Shown: positions 1 to 7,781 of the stretch, in pieces
Layout of the letters: every line of letters begins with the position of its first letter
How positions within the stretch are numbered: position 1 is the stretch's first letter
Assembly: GCA_041678625.1 (NCBI GenBank)
Contig: JBAYNS010000001.1
Location: 1 to 41,616, forward strand
From: JBAYNS01 sp041678625
Lineage (GTDB): Bacteria > Patescibacteriota > Gracilibacteria > Peribacterales > Peribacteraceae
Reading direction: 5' to 3'
Length of the DNA: 41,616 nucleotides
Position numbers and translations under genes: made by a program
The notes under the pieces: model-generated
The model's input: only the letters and a program-made list of their open reading frames with translations
Database searches by the model: none
Told to the model about the DNA's origin: nothing

Positions 1-1077
1 GATGTGCTGTAGAGAGATAGCGCCTTTGCGGATCCTGAGCGGTTGTGGTGATCGTGGATCCTGCACTTCTAGCGGCGTGCGCAGAATGGCAACCATTTCC
101 TCCGCTTCAGAGAGCGACTGGAATGTATCGCTAATTGCTCGTCCGATATTCCAGGTTTTACCGATAACCATGGCGAAGTACGATTGAACAAGTACCACTG
201 TGCCCACAGTGATCGTACCGTCGCGCCACAGGCGTAGCGTGATATACATTCCGATGATTTCCAGCAGAGCAACCATGATACCCTGCATGGCGTGGAATAC
301 GTTGCTTAATTGCCAAGCGGTAGTACGAGCGCGATATTCCTTTTGCGTACAGTTGGCAAAACGCCGCATCTCCCGCCTGCCAGATGTGAACATCTTCACA
401 TTCAAAATGTTTGTAATGATGTCTGCAATCTGGCCTGTAACTGCAGAATCTGCTTTTGCGGTCTTCAGATCAAAGGGTAAGCGGAAGCGTGCAAATACGT
501 AACTTACGGCAATGTAGAACATGGACCATGCCGTAAAGAAAAGCGCGAGCCCCGGCATGATGACCAAGAGCACGACAATGACTCCCAGCAGCTGAATTCC
601 CGTGAACCAAAAGTCAAAGACCATATGATCGTATAATCGTTCAAAGCTGCGGGAGAAGCGTTTAATTTTGGCGACCAGCCCTCCTGTGAAGTTGCCGATG
701 AAGAAGTTGTACGAATGCCTGTGCAACTTCTCCATTGCGTAGTTCTGCAACTCGCGCATGGTATTTGCCTCCGCGTGGACGATCAGGAAATCCGCAATGC
801 GGAAACAGATGTTATATATGACCATCACGATGACCATACTCAGAAAGATGTGCAATACGGCGGGCCAGAGCTCAGTACGTTCCACTGTCGACGCAATCAG
901 ATCGAAAATATCTCTGTAGTACAGCTTGATCACAATGTCGCTCAGCACAGTGCCGGTTCCGTAGAAAACCAAAAGCAAGATACTACTCAAGGCGTAACGC
1001 TTGGTGATACGCAGATACGTTCCCAGAATTGCCCTCAGGGGCACATTGCCGGTTGCTTGACGATTAATTAAAACCAT
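1..1077 (-). CDS. ABC exporter, transmembrane part (3' end beyond window)
   Basis: Reading the minus strand from the ATG at 1077 gives an open frame of 359 codons that runs off the window edge. It begins MVLINRQATGNVPLRAILG and has several long hydrophobic segments (for example around ALSSILLLVFYGTGTVL, LHIFLSMVIVMVIYN, and two adjacent helices near LLGVIVVLLVIMPGLALFF). The pattern, with charged loops such as NFTGGLVAKIKRFSRSFERL and the segment SDTFQSLSEAEEMVAILRTP just before the edge, is that of the type-1 ABC exporter membrane domain (MsbA/MdlB-like). The nucleotide-binding domain should follow outside the window. Such half-transporters dimerise in the membrane to export lipids, peptides or drugs. 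Substrate cannot be told. It is divergent from the MacAB-type operon starting at 1276. Confidence 0.85.
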   Translation of the reverse strand, partial: MVLINRQATGNVPLRAILGTYLRITKRYALSSILLLVFYGTGTVLSDIVIKLYYRDIFDLIASTVERTELWPAVLHIFLSMVIVMVIYNICFRIADFLIVHAEANTMRELQNYAMEKLHRHSYNFFIGNFTGGLVAKIKRFSRSFERLYDHMVFDFWFTGIQLLGVIVVLLVIMPGLALFFTAWSMFYIAVSYVFARFRLPFDLKTAKADSAVTGQIADIITNILNVKMFTSGRREMRRFANCTQKEYRARTTAWQLSNVFHAMQGIMVALLEIIGMYITLRLWRDGTITVGTVVLVQSYFAMVIGKTWNIGRAISDTFQSLSEAEEMVAILRTPLEVQDPRSPQPLRIRKGAISLQHI

Positions 1078-1275
1078 TGAATAACAATTCTACGTGCCTA
1101 TTCTGTATTTGTCCATGATATGGCACATTTGCTCACTGTTCTGCCTATAGAACGTTTGTAGCGTCTAGGCGTTACTTGTTTTCCCTATATTTTCGCGTCT
1201 CTTTAGTTGTTGTATTGAAACTTTTTCAATCATACGTTGTGTTTAGAAGAAACTTGATTCTCTTCTTTCTTTCCC

Positions 1276-1686
1276 ATGCGTCGCATACATCCTCGTTCCT
1301 TTGCAGTCGGCCTCGTTTCGGGGCTAATCGTATTCCTATTGGTTTTTGGTATTCGTGCACTTGTTTCCTCGCCTTCGGCTACGCAGAACACTGTGGATTC
1401 TCTGCGCTTTCAACAGCAAGGAAGTCCAACAACGCCTACAGGAGAACAGATGGATCCGGCACAACGTCTGGAACGCATGGCGGAACGCTTTGGTATGACC
1501 GCAGAGGAATTACAGCAGGAACTCGACGCAGGAAAGGCCATTCAGGATATTGCTGAAGAGCATGGTGTTGAGATGCGCGGGTTCCCGCCACAGGGGAGTG
1601 GCAGCATGCTCGAGCCTCCTCGTGATGGATCGGGAGCAGATCTTGCACAACCGAATGCTGACGCTGCCGCTGTTTCTTCTTATTAA
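1276..1686 (+). CDS. Small membrane-anchored protein with one copy of a 35-residue AE..G...EEL motif
   Basis: 136 residues. A short basic N-terminus is followed by one TM helix at about residues 10-30 (VGLVSGLIVFLLVFGIRALV), a low-complexity linker, one motif at about 65-100 (MAERFGMTAEELQQELDAGK then IQDIAEEHGVEM), and a Pro/Gly/Ala-rich tail. The motif is a helical pair that recurs twice in the next protein; it resembles the short repeat of DUF2680/YckD-like proteins, but I would not assign the family firmly. ATG 1276 is preceded by a pyrimidine-rich tract and no Shine-Dalgarno. First gene of the operon leading into the MacAB-like transporter, with only 4 bp to the next gene, so a role around that transporter at the membrane surface is an inference. 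Confidence 0.75.
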   Translation: MRRIHPRSFAVGLVSGLIVFLLVFGIRALVSSPSATQNTVDSLRFQQQGSPTTPTGEQMDPAQRLERMAERFGMTAEELQQELDAGKAIQDIAEEHGVEMRGFPPQGSGSMLEPPRDGSGADLAQPNADAAAVSSY

Positions 1687-1690
1687 TACT

Positions 1691-2149
1691 ATGGATGCAT
1701 TGCACACTCCTTCATTTCTCATTGGTCTGGTCACTTCTATTTGTATTTTTGTGGTCTTCTTTGGTGCATTGCGCTTGGAGCACATGCGTTACCGGAACGC
1801 TGCACCAGGGCAGAATATTGAGCAACAAGCGCACCCGCGGGACATTGCCGAGCAATTAGGATTATCCCCCGAAGAATTGCGTTTTGAGCTTTCTCATGGC
1901 AAATCCATGATGGATATTGCCCGTGAACGCGGAGTGGAATTGCGTCTTCCCCCCCGATGGGTTGATGACGAAGGTCGCCAGGAATTTCTGCGTCGTATGG
2001 CTGAACGTATCGGTATTTCCGAAGAGGAATTGCGCGGAGAACTTTCCACCGGAAAACGATTACTCGATGTTGCTGCAGAACACGATGTTTCTCTTGATTT
2101 ACCTGCTACTTCTGGTCATGGTGATCCTCCTCAAGACCTCCTTCCATGA
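1691..2149 (+). CDS. Small membrane-anchored protein with two copies of the AE..G...EEL motif
   Basis: 152 residues from ATG 1691, chosen because it sits 4 bp after the previous stop and puts a clean TM helix at the N-terminus (about residues 9-26, FLIGLVTSICIFVVFFGA). Two motif copies follow at about 50-84 (DIAEQLGLSPEELRFELSHG) and 101-135 (RMAERIGISEEELRGELSTG), separated by a Pro/Arg linker. It is clearly paralogous to the preceding gene. The gene overlaps the adaptor start by 4 bp (ATGA at 2146-2149), which implies translational coupling with the efflux adaptor. An upstream in-frame ATG at 1550 would overlap the previous gene heavily and is unlikely. Function unknown; an accessory or sensing part of the transporter is plausible. 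Confidence 0.75.
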   Translation: MDALHTPSFLIGLVTSICIFVVFFGALRLEHMRYRNAAPGQNIEQQAHPRDIAEQLGLSPEELRFELSHGKSMMDIARERGVELRLPPRWVDDEGRQEFLRRMAERIGISEEELRGELSTGKRLLDVAAEHDVSLDLPATSGHGDPPQDLLP

Positions 2150-4098
2150 ATATTCCCATGCTCAACATGACTTCTCTTACTCAGCGGCTGCGCACACTTG
2201 CTTCTTTGCGGTTACTGCATGGTTTACAGTGGGGGAGTGTTCTCCTCGGCTGTGTCGCTGTCTGGGTACTTGGGGGTGGGTATCTGCTGCTCACTGGAGA
2301 TGATGCTGCATCGCAAACCATCACGGGTGAAATTGTTACCGTTGGACGCAGTAATATCGTCCTTTCCATTAAAGCACTTGGCACGGTGACGCTCGCCAAC
2401 GAACAGCAATTGCTGTTCAACCAGCTGGGCAAAGTAGCAGCTGTACATGTTGAGGAAGGAGATGAGGTAAAGAGAGACGATCTCATTGCGGAACTCGATA
2501 AATCCGATCCGCTGGCGGATGTTCGGCAGGCGCAACTGGCAGTGGGTGATGCGTGGCTTAAGCTCCAGGATCTGCAAGCATCACGTGACCAGCAAATACT
2601 CTCTGCACAGAATTCCGTTCGTGATGTTGAGCGACAACTGGAGGAAAATTATGGCGATCTTCCTTCACAGGAAAAACAAGTGGAATATGCCATTGAACAG
2701 GCGCGCAGAACGGTGCAAGAAAAAGAGTCCGCACTGCAACAGTCCAAGCACACTCTGGCTGCCAGTATTGAAGATGCGCTGACTGATGCCGATAATTTGC
2801 TCGATGATCTCTTTGGTGTACTGAGCGGTGACCGTGTGCGCGGCGCCACACGATACAAGACATTCCAGATAGATTTCCTCTTCACAGATTACAATCTGAA
2901 GAACCAGACGGAGTTCGCGTACTACGATGCCACGAATGCATACGATGATCTCTATGACAAATACGGATCGTCCATTGGAACGATTACCGACACGAGTACG
3001 CTCTCCTCTGTTCTTTCTTCTGCTATTACCATGGCGGAACAGATCGTGGATCTGGCGGATGTTTCCTATCAATTCCTACAGACAGCGGTTCCTTCCGATG
3101 ATTACACCGATGCGGATATCAACACGCTCAAATCTACGGTGAATACCTCGCGTTCCGCGGCGGTTTCCCTCCTTGGTACACTGCGCACTCAACAGGCTAC
3201 GCTCACTACACCGAGCCAGAATACTGCTCAGCAGGCACTGGATAAGGCAAAAGAGGATTTGGCGCTTCTGGAGTCACAACTGGCCAACGGTACAACGACA
3301 GCCGATAGTGCGGAACGGACGATTGCCAATCTTAATGACAATTTGCGTATACAGCAGGCGCAGCTTACACAGACCACTACCAGTGTGGATGTGCAAATCA
3401 ACCAGCAAAAGAATCTCATTGCGCAGAAGAACGTCGCTCTAGAGAAGGCGCAACGTGCGCTGGAGAAATACGAACTGCGTGCACCATTCGACGGAATTAT
3501 TCGCCGCATTGATTTTCAGGTTGGCGACAACCTTCTGGCAGATGCGAGCGAGTCCAAATATGTTGTTATCGAAAACCCCGATCATCTGATTGTTACCGTT
3601 CAGCTGGATCAGGTTGATGTGGTGAATGTGAAAGAAGGCCAAAGAGCATTTATCACTTTCGATGCGTTGCCTGATAAGCAGTTTGAAGGGCAGATCGATA
3701 TCATCGATACAACGCCCATCGAATCGTCCGGTGTTGTATCTTATGCCGTCAAAATCGATCTGGAACCAACGGGGGATACGATTCTTTCCGGGATGACTGC
3801 CAAGGTAGAAATCCAAACTGCTTCTGTTAGCAATGCTCTGGTGGTTCCCAATCTTGCACTGCGAACAACGGGGAATCGCACGTTTGTGACTGATGAGAAC
3901 GAGCAGCAAATTCTCATTGAAACGGGTATTACCGATGGTTCGTATACCGAAGTGCTTTCTGGCCTGGAGGAAGGTGCTCGCATTCAGTCAGTTATGGTCA
4001 ATCTCTCTTCTGATAATGCAACGTCTTCTCAGCAGGGAATGGATGGTCCTCCCGGAGGAGCGATGGGTGGCGTTATGCGTATAAGTGGCGGTCATTGA
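2146..4098 (+). CDS. MacA-like membrane fusion (adaptor) protein of an ABC efflux system
   Basis: 650 residues. One TM helix lies at about 30-50. A first half lipoyl-like segment (LNEQQLLFNQLGKVAAVHVEEGDEVKRD region, near residues 80-110) is followed by a very long helical hairpin (about 125-455) and the second lipoyl half (APFDGIIRRIDFQVGDNL), then beta-barrel and membrane-proximal segments ending in a Gly/Met-rich tail. This is the HlyD/MacA/YknX architecture. Classical MacA is about 370 residues; the excess lies in the helical hairpin, which contains an Asp/Tyr/Thr-rich insertion of about 170 residues. It should link the MacB-type permease to the outside. A monoderm CPR cell would have no TolC, so the hairpin may serve another purpose (inference). 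Confidence 0.88.
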   Translation: MNIPMLNMTSLTQRLRTLASLRLLHGLQWGSVLLGCVAVWVLGGGYLLLTGDDAASQTITGEIVTVGRSNIVLSIKALGTVTLANEQQLLFNQLGKVAAVHVEEGDEVKRDDLIAELDKSDPLADVRQAQLAVGDAWLKLQDLQASRDQQILSAQNSVRDVERQLEENYGDLPSQEKQVEYAIEQARRTVQEKESALQQSKHTLAASIEDALTDADNLLDDLFGVLSGDRVRGATRYKTFQIDFLFTDYNLKNQTEFAYYDATNAYDDLYDKYGSSIGTITDTSTLSSVLSSAITMAEQIVDLADVSYQFLQTAVPSDDYTDADINTLKSTVNTSRSAAVSLLGTLRTQQATLTTPSQNTAQQALDKAKEDLALLESQLANGTTTADSAERTIANLNDNLRIQQAQLTQTTTSVDVQINQQKNLIAQKNVALEKAQRALEKYELRAPFDGIIRRIDFQVGDNLLADASESKYVVIENPDHLIVTVQLDQVDVVNVKEGQRAFITFDALPDKQFEGQIDIIDTTPIESSGVVSYAVKIDLEPTGDTILSGMTAKVEIQTASVSNALVVPNLALRTTGNRTFVTDENEQQILIETGITDGSYTEVLSGLEEGARIQSVMVNLSSDNATSSQQGMDGPPGGAMGGVMRISGGH

Positions 4099-4121
4099 TA
4101 AATCTCTTTTTCTCGATTTGC

Positions 4122-4787
4122 ATGATTGAACTTCAAGACATCGTTAAAACCTACACTCTTGGTACGCAAGCACTAACGGTAGTTAACGGTATTTCTCTGA
4201 CAATTTCCGAAGGAGAGTTTGTGGCTATTATGGGTCCTTCGGGCTCCGGTAAATCTACTCTTATGAACATTATTGGCTTACTCGATACGCCGACAACGGG
4301 CGTCTATCGTCTGGAAGATGTTGAAGTGAGTAATCTCTCAGAGAGTGAACAGGCAGACGTGCGCAGCCGACGCATCGGGTTCGTCTTTCAGGCATTCAAT
4401 CTGCTACCTCGTATGCACGCGCTGCGGCAGGTTATGCAGCCGCTTTTGTATCAGGGTGTGCACCGTTCCGATGCTACGCACCGCGCCGAACAGGCGCTCC
4501 ACGCGGTTGGATTGGCGGATCGCATGCACCATCTGCCCAACGAACTTTCCGGCGGCCAGAAACAGCGCGTGGCCATCGCCCGCGCACTCGTAACGAATCC
4601 GGCGATTCTTCTTGCGGATGAACCAACGGGCGCTCTGGATTCGCACACCAGCGAGGAAATTATGGCGCTTCTGGAGAAACTCAACCGCGATGGCGTCACC
4701 ATCGTGATGGTGACGCATGAGCCGCACATTGCGGATCATGCAAAGCGCGCAATTCATATTCTTGACGGTCTTATCTCTCAACAGTAA
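4122..4787 (+). CDS. MacB-like ABC transporter ATP-binding protein
   Basis: 221 residues from ATG 4122 (MIELQDIVKTYTLG). A TTG at 4095 would extend it but overlaps the adaptor and adds no conserved sequence. Walker A is GPSGSGKST, the Q-loop is in FVFQAFNLLPRM, the signature is LSGGQKQR, Walker B is ILLADEP followed by TGALDS, and the switch His lies in VTHEPH. This is the LolD/MacB ATPase family that works with FtsX-fold permeases by mechanotransmission. It is placed between adaptor and permease and overlaps the permease start by one base. The start is preceded by a pyrimidine-rich tract. Confidence 0.93.
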   Translation: MIELQDIVKTYTLGTQALTVVNGISLTISEGEFVAIMGPSGSGKSTLMNIIGLLDTPTTGVYRLEDVEVSNLSESEQADVRSRRIGFVFQAFNLLPRMHALRQVMQPLLYQGVHRSDATHRAEQALHAVGLADRMHHLPNELSGGQKQRVAIARALVTNPAILLADEPTGALDSHTSEEIMALLEKLNRDGVTIVMVTHEPHIADHAKRAIHILDGLISQQ

Positions 4788-6025
4788 TGCACACGCCCAT
4801 CATCTACTTCATCGAAAACCTCCGCAGCGCCTTAGACGCTATTCGGAGCAACAAGCTGCGTTCGGGCCTTACGATGCTCGGTGTCATCATCGGTGTTTTC
4901 TCTGTGGTGCTCATGGTGGCCATCGGGCGTGGTGCGCAGCAGGAAGTCACCAGTCGAATCGAGAGCATGGGAACGAACCTGCTGATCGTCCAACCAGGCA
5001 GTCCCACGCAGAGCGATGTCCGCTCGCTCTTCCGCCGTTCCGGAGGCAGTACATCCACGCTGACCACGGATGATGCTACTGTCATTGAAGAGCAGGTGAA
5101 TGGACTGGTGGGAGTTTCACCGGAATCACAGTCGAACATGCAGGTTATCGTCGGGAATCAGAACATGTCTACCGCTGTCGTAGGCGTCACACCCGCCTAC
5201 TCTACGGTGAGTAATTTTCACGTTGCATACGGCAGTTTTATTACCGATGCACATCTGCATACTATGGAAAAAGTTGTTGTGTTGGGGCGGTCTGTGGTTG
5301 ATACGCTCTACGGCAATCAGAATCCCATTGGGCAGGATATCCGTCTGCAGAATTATATTTTCACCATTATCGGTGTGATGGAAGAGAAGGGGCAGCAGGG
5401 GATGACCAATTACGATGAGATGGCATTTATACCGCTTACGACCATGCAACAGCGTGTGCAAGGTACGGATACAGTCAGCGTCATCAATATTTCCGTGAAC
5501 GACGGTACAACTATGGATTCCAAAAAAGCGCTCATTGAAGCAGTGTTGCTCAATGAGCACCGCAAAAAGGCTGAAGATCAGGACTTCAATGTTCTCAATC
5601 AGGCGGAAATGGTGGAAACGCTCAATGAAGTTACACAGACGTTCACTTTTCTTCTGGGAGGCATTGCGGCGATTTCACTCCTGGTCGGCGGTATCGGTGT
5701 GATGAATATTATGCTCGTCTCCGTCACGGAACGGACGCGGGAAATCGGTATTCGCAAAGCCATCGGTGCCAAGAATCTGGATATCCTTCAGCAGTTTCTG
5801 GTGGAATCCGTTGTCCTGAGCGTCATGGGCGGTGTGATAGGCATCATTCTCAGTCTTATTGGGGCATGGATTGTCACGCGCTACCTCGGTACCACTGCGC
5901 TCATTTCTGTTACCTCTATTGTGCTCGCTGTTTCCTTCTCCATTATTGTTGGTATCTCCTTTGGCATCCTTCCGGCATACAAAGCAGCTCGGCTCAAGCC
6001 GATTGATGCGTTGCGGTATGAATGA
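4787..6025 (+). CDS. MacB/FtsX-type ABC transporter permease
   Basis: 412 residues. TM1 lies near residues 25-50 (GLTMLGVIIGVFSVVLMVAI), followed by the large extracytoplasmic MacB core domain (about 50-280), then three TM helices near the C-terminus (FLLGGIAAISLLVGGIGVMN; VVLSVMGGVIGIILSLIGAW; IVLAVSFSIIVGISFGILPA). The conserved TREIGIRKAIGA motif and the terminal AARLKPIDALRYE are diagnostic of the FtsX/MacB family. With the ATPase and adaptor it forms an export or extrusion pump for peptides, drugs or lipoprotein-like substrates. Unlike E. coli MacB, ATPase and permease are separate genes, as in Gram-positive YknYZ. Last gene of the operon. Confidence 0.93.
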   Translation: MHTPIIYFIENLRSALDAIRSNKLRSGLTMLGVIIGVFSVVLMVAIGRGAQQEVTSRIESMGTNLLIVQPGSPTQSDVRSLFRRSGGSTSTLTTDDATVIEEQVNGLVGVSPESQSNMQVIVGNQNMSTAVVGVTPAYSTVSNFHVAYGSFITDAHLHTMEKVVVLGRSVVDTLYGNQNPIGQDIRLQNYIFTIIGVMEEKGQQGMTNYDEMAFIPLTTMQQRVQGTDTVSVINISVNDGTTMDSKKALIEAVLLNEHRKKAEDQDFNVLNQAEMVETLNEVTQTFTFLLGGIAAISLLVGGIGVMNIMLVSVTERTREIGIRKAIGAKNLDILQQFLVESVVLSVMGGVIGIILSLIGAWIVTRYLGTTALISVTSIVLAVSFSIIVGISFGILPAYKAARLKPIDALRYE

Positions 6026-6154
6026 TAATACACAGAAAGATTTTTTGGTGATTCTTACGCGAAAAGCGTTGCGATTGGTTACTTGAAGCATATTTGGCTT
6101 ATGTATTCTTGCCATGAAAATCTCGTGATAATGCTAAGAGAAGTCCGGAAACTC

Positions 6155-6163
6155 TGCTATACT
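6155..6163 (+). promoter_or_regulatory. Extended -10 promoter of the cold-shock gene
   Basis: TGC followed by TATACT (6158-6163) is a near-perfect extended -10. No good -35 is visible at 17 bp. Transcription from here gives a leader of about 85 nt before ATG 6255, containing a small hairpin (AGAGA and TCTCT around 6200-6215) and a U-rich stretch. Long structured leaders are common for cold-shock genes. Confidence 0.6.
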
Positions 6164-6254
6164 CAGTGTCGTAAGCTTAGTTTTGAGAGTAAGAAGTAGA
6201 GATGCTTCTCTTAGAGTTTAAGATTACATTTCTACTTTTTTTCATCCTTATTTT

Positions 6255-6449
6255 ATGGATACAGGTTCTATCAAGAAGCTTTTGAACGGCTTCGGCTTTA
6301 TTTCCCGCGAAGGAAGTGAAGATCTTTTCTTCCACTCAGCGGATTTGGTGGGTGTGTCTTTCGACTCTCTTCAGGAGGGCGATACAGTACAGTTCGAAGT
6401 CGGCAGCGGCCCTAAGGGTCCCAAGGCCGAGAAGGTTTCCAAGGCGTAA
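6255..6449 (+). CDS. Cold-shock domain protein (CspA-like)
   Basis: 64 residues, the usual length for a single cold-shock domain. RNP1 is visible as GFGFISR (canonical KGFGFI) and RNP2 as DLFFHSADL (canonical DVFVHFS). The usual G.VK.F start is replaced by GSIKKLLNGFGF, and GPKGPKAEKV is the standard C-terminal strand. It should bind single-stranded RNA or DNA, melt mRNA structures and act in the cytoplasm. It is monocistronic: own promoter at 6155 and terminator at 6463. No Shine-Dalgarno is visible; the region before ATG is U-rich. Confidence 0.93.
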   Translation: MDTGSIKKLLNGFGFISREGSEDLFFHSADLVGVSFDSLQEGDTVQFEVGSGPKGPKAEKVSKA

Positions 6450-6462
6450 TTCTTTGCAAACC

Positions 6463-6499
6463 AAAAAAACACACGATGCGAAAGCTCGTGTGTTTTTTT
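6463..6499 (+). terminator. Rho-independent terminator after the cold-shock gene
   Basis: Perfect 14-bp inverted arms (6463-6476 and 6486-6499) rich in A on the left and T on the right, enclosing GC-GAAA-GC, a GNRA tetraloop, with one bulged T at 6477. The right arm ends in seven T. It lies 14 bp after the stop codon. Being symmetrical it could also terminate minus-strand transcripts. Confidence 0.88.
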
Positions 6500-6504
6500 A
6501 AAGT

Positions 6505-6546
6505 GGCCTGCCTACAAGCCTTTGCTAAAGCTACGGTTTGCAGGCC
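6505..6546. repeat. Palindromic repeat element
   Basis: Outer arms GGCCTGC (6505-6511) and GCAGGCC (6540-6546) enclose a smaller stem. A second, separate palindrome follows at 6574-6590 (AACCTGC-tgt-GCAGGTT) and runs straight into GGAGC. The second one has the same layout as the palindrome that abuts tRNA-Gly(CCC) at 35937-35957. Confidence 0.7.
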
Positions 6547-6630
6547 GAAGTTGCAGGAATTCGTTGAAAGGCTAACCTGCTGTGCAGGTTGGAGCACGTA
6601 CCTGAACGTTATTACAGCTATATATACCTC

Positions 6631-7359
6631 CTAAGAATCAAGATTTCTACTTATTTTACCACGCAATGCTGCTCGTCCTAGTTCGACTCCATCTCCTGTT
6701 CCTTTTCCAGACAAGTCTATAAAGCTTGAAAGGAAAGTGAACTTGGATGGCAGTCCAAGCTGCTCTGGAAGATGAGGGTCAAGTTCCTTGGCAATCCTAA
6801 GAAGCATTGGTGCAGGATGTGCTTGTAGTTGTTCAAAGAAATCTCTGGAACATTCGGTTGGTACAGTGATAGACATATAGATAGGTGGATGTCGTCCAAC
6901 ATGATCAGTTCTTGTAGTCCCAATAGTAATCAACATGACAGAGAATCCATCTGGCATGTGAGTCATGAGTACTTTCGTATGTGGAGTCTTAGAATGCTCT
7001 TCATCAGAGAAAGCTTTAGACCGAAGTAAATCAATTGACTCGACAGCTAAACCTTCTCCACACTGCTTAGCTCCCTCTGTTAAAAGATCAGAGTAATCAA
7101 CATGATCGGAGAATTGTCTGGTTCCAGATTCACCCCACCATTTCCCATCCATTTTATCTCCAGGTATAAACCTTTTTAGGATGGATACGCAACCAACATC
7201 ATTTGGATTTACAGTAACATCACATTTTTCTTCTGAAGAAGCATCTCTCTTTTGCATATTTTTTATTATAATTTGCTGTTTGTCAGCAGCAAATCTCAAT
7301 CCAACGAGATTTCGTTTCCATTGTTCACCCAAACCATGATTATTTTGTATCTCATTCAT
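6631..7359 (-). CDS. Hypothetical protein in an AT-rich segment
   Basis: 242 residues from ATG 7359; no family recognised. No signal peptide or TM helix is evident. The sequence is mixed alpha/beta with segments such as PPIYMSITVPTECSRDFFEQ and LPEQLGLPSKFTFLSSFIDL. Base composition is visibly more AT-rich than the flanking genes, suggesting acquisition. The start is supported by an extended -10 (TGC-TATAAT, minus strand) ending 6 bp upstream, predicting a leaderless mRNA. The -10 overlaps an operator-like palindrome at 7371-7385. Palindromes and TTGGAGC motifs like those beside tRNA genes lie on both sides (6590 and 7474), so it may be cassette cargo. Confidence 0.6.
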   Translation of the reverse strand: MNEIQNNHGLGEQWKRNLVGLRFAADKQQIIIKNMQKRDASSEEKCDVTVNPNDVGCVSILKRFIPGDKMDGKWWGESGTRQFSDHVDYSDLLTEGAKQCGEGLAVESIDLLRSKAFSDEEHSKTPHTKVLMTHMPDGFSVMLITIGTTRTDHVGRHPPIYMSITVPTECSRDFFEQLQAHPAPMLLRIAKELDPHLPEQLGLPSKFTFLSSFIDLSGKGTGDGVELGRAALRGKISRNLDS

Positions 7360-7365
7360 CTTATT

Positions 7366-7385
7366 ATTATAGCATTTTTAATGCT
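7366..7385 (-). promoter_or_regulatory. Extended -10 promoter overlapped by a palindrome
   Basis: On the minus strand TGC-TATAAT (7374-7366) is a perfect extended -10, 6 bp from the start codon at 7359. The palindrome AGCATT-ttt-AATGCT (7371-7385) overlaps its upstream edge and could be an operator. No protein binding it can be named. Confidence 0.55.
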
Positions 7386-7781
7386 CTATTAGTAGTGACT
7401 CAGTTAGCTAGAAGTTTCTGTCTATCAGTTATATTTCCGCTCAGAAGTGCCATAAAAAATGGCTTCCACAGTCTAAAAATTGGAGCGGGTGGCTCCCGCC
7501 CGAACGTATGTTTGGTATGGACTGGCCACCGTAGTGGGTGTTGCTAGGCATTCGATAAAATCATACTAAAGAGTTTGTGTCCATATCAAACTATATTATC
7601 AATTCATGTATTGTTGGCGCTGTCTTTAGTCTATAGATGATTTCCGCCATCTTGCCACGGGTAATACTCTCCAGACTGTCGACAGAGCTAGGCAAAGTAT
7701 TTCTTCAAACTGTTAGCTACTGAACATAGCGCCGAGGAAGAAGAAGGAGAGGGAGAAAGAAGACAAGAATAAATAGCCCGA
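7386..7781. other. Intergenic stretch without a recognised gene
   Basis: About 400 bp. It holds a GC-rich palindrome around 7476-7495 (GGAGC-ggGTG-GCTCC within a CCCGC context) whose minus strand ends in CCCGCTCCA, like a tRNA-Gly 3' end. A 12-bp string GTTTCTGTCTAT near 7413 recurs near 9644 on the other side of the next gene. I see no further ORF or RNA gene. Confidence 0.5.

Noticed and set aside
715..1071. Open frame of 118 codons on the plus strand
   Set aside because: It is antisense to the ABC exporter frame, which runs from 1077 off the window edge and has clear family features.
1215..1229. TTGAAA-ctt-TTTCAA palindrome as an operator for the pump operon
   Set aside because: Short and AT-rich, with no convincing promoter next to it; not enough to call a regulatory site.
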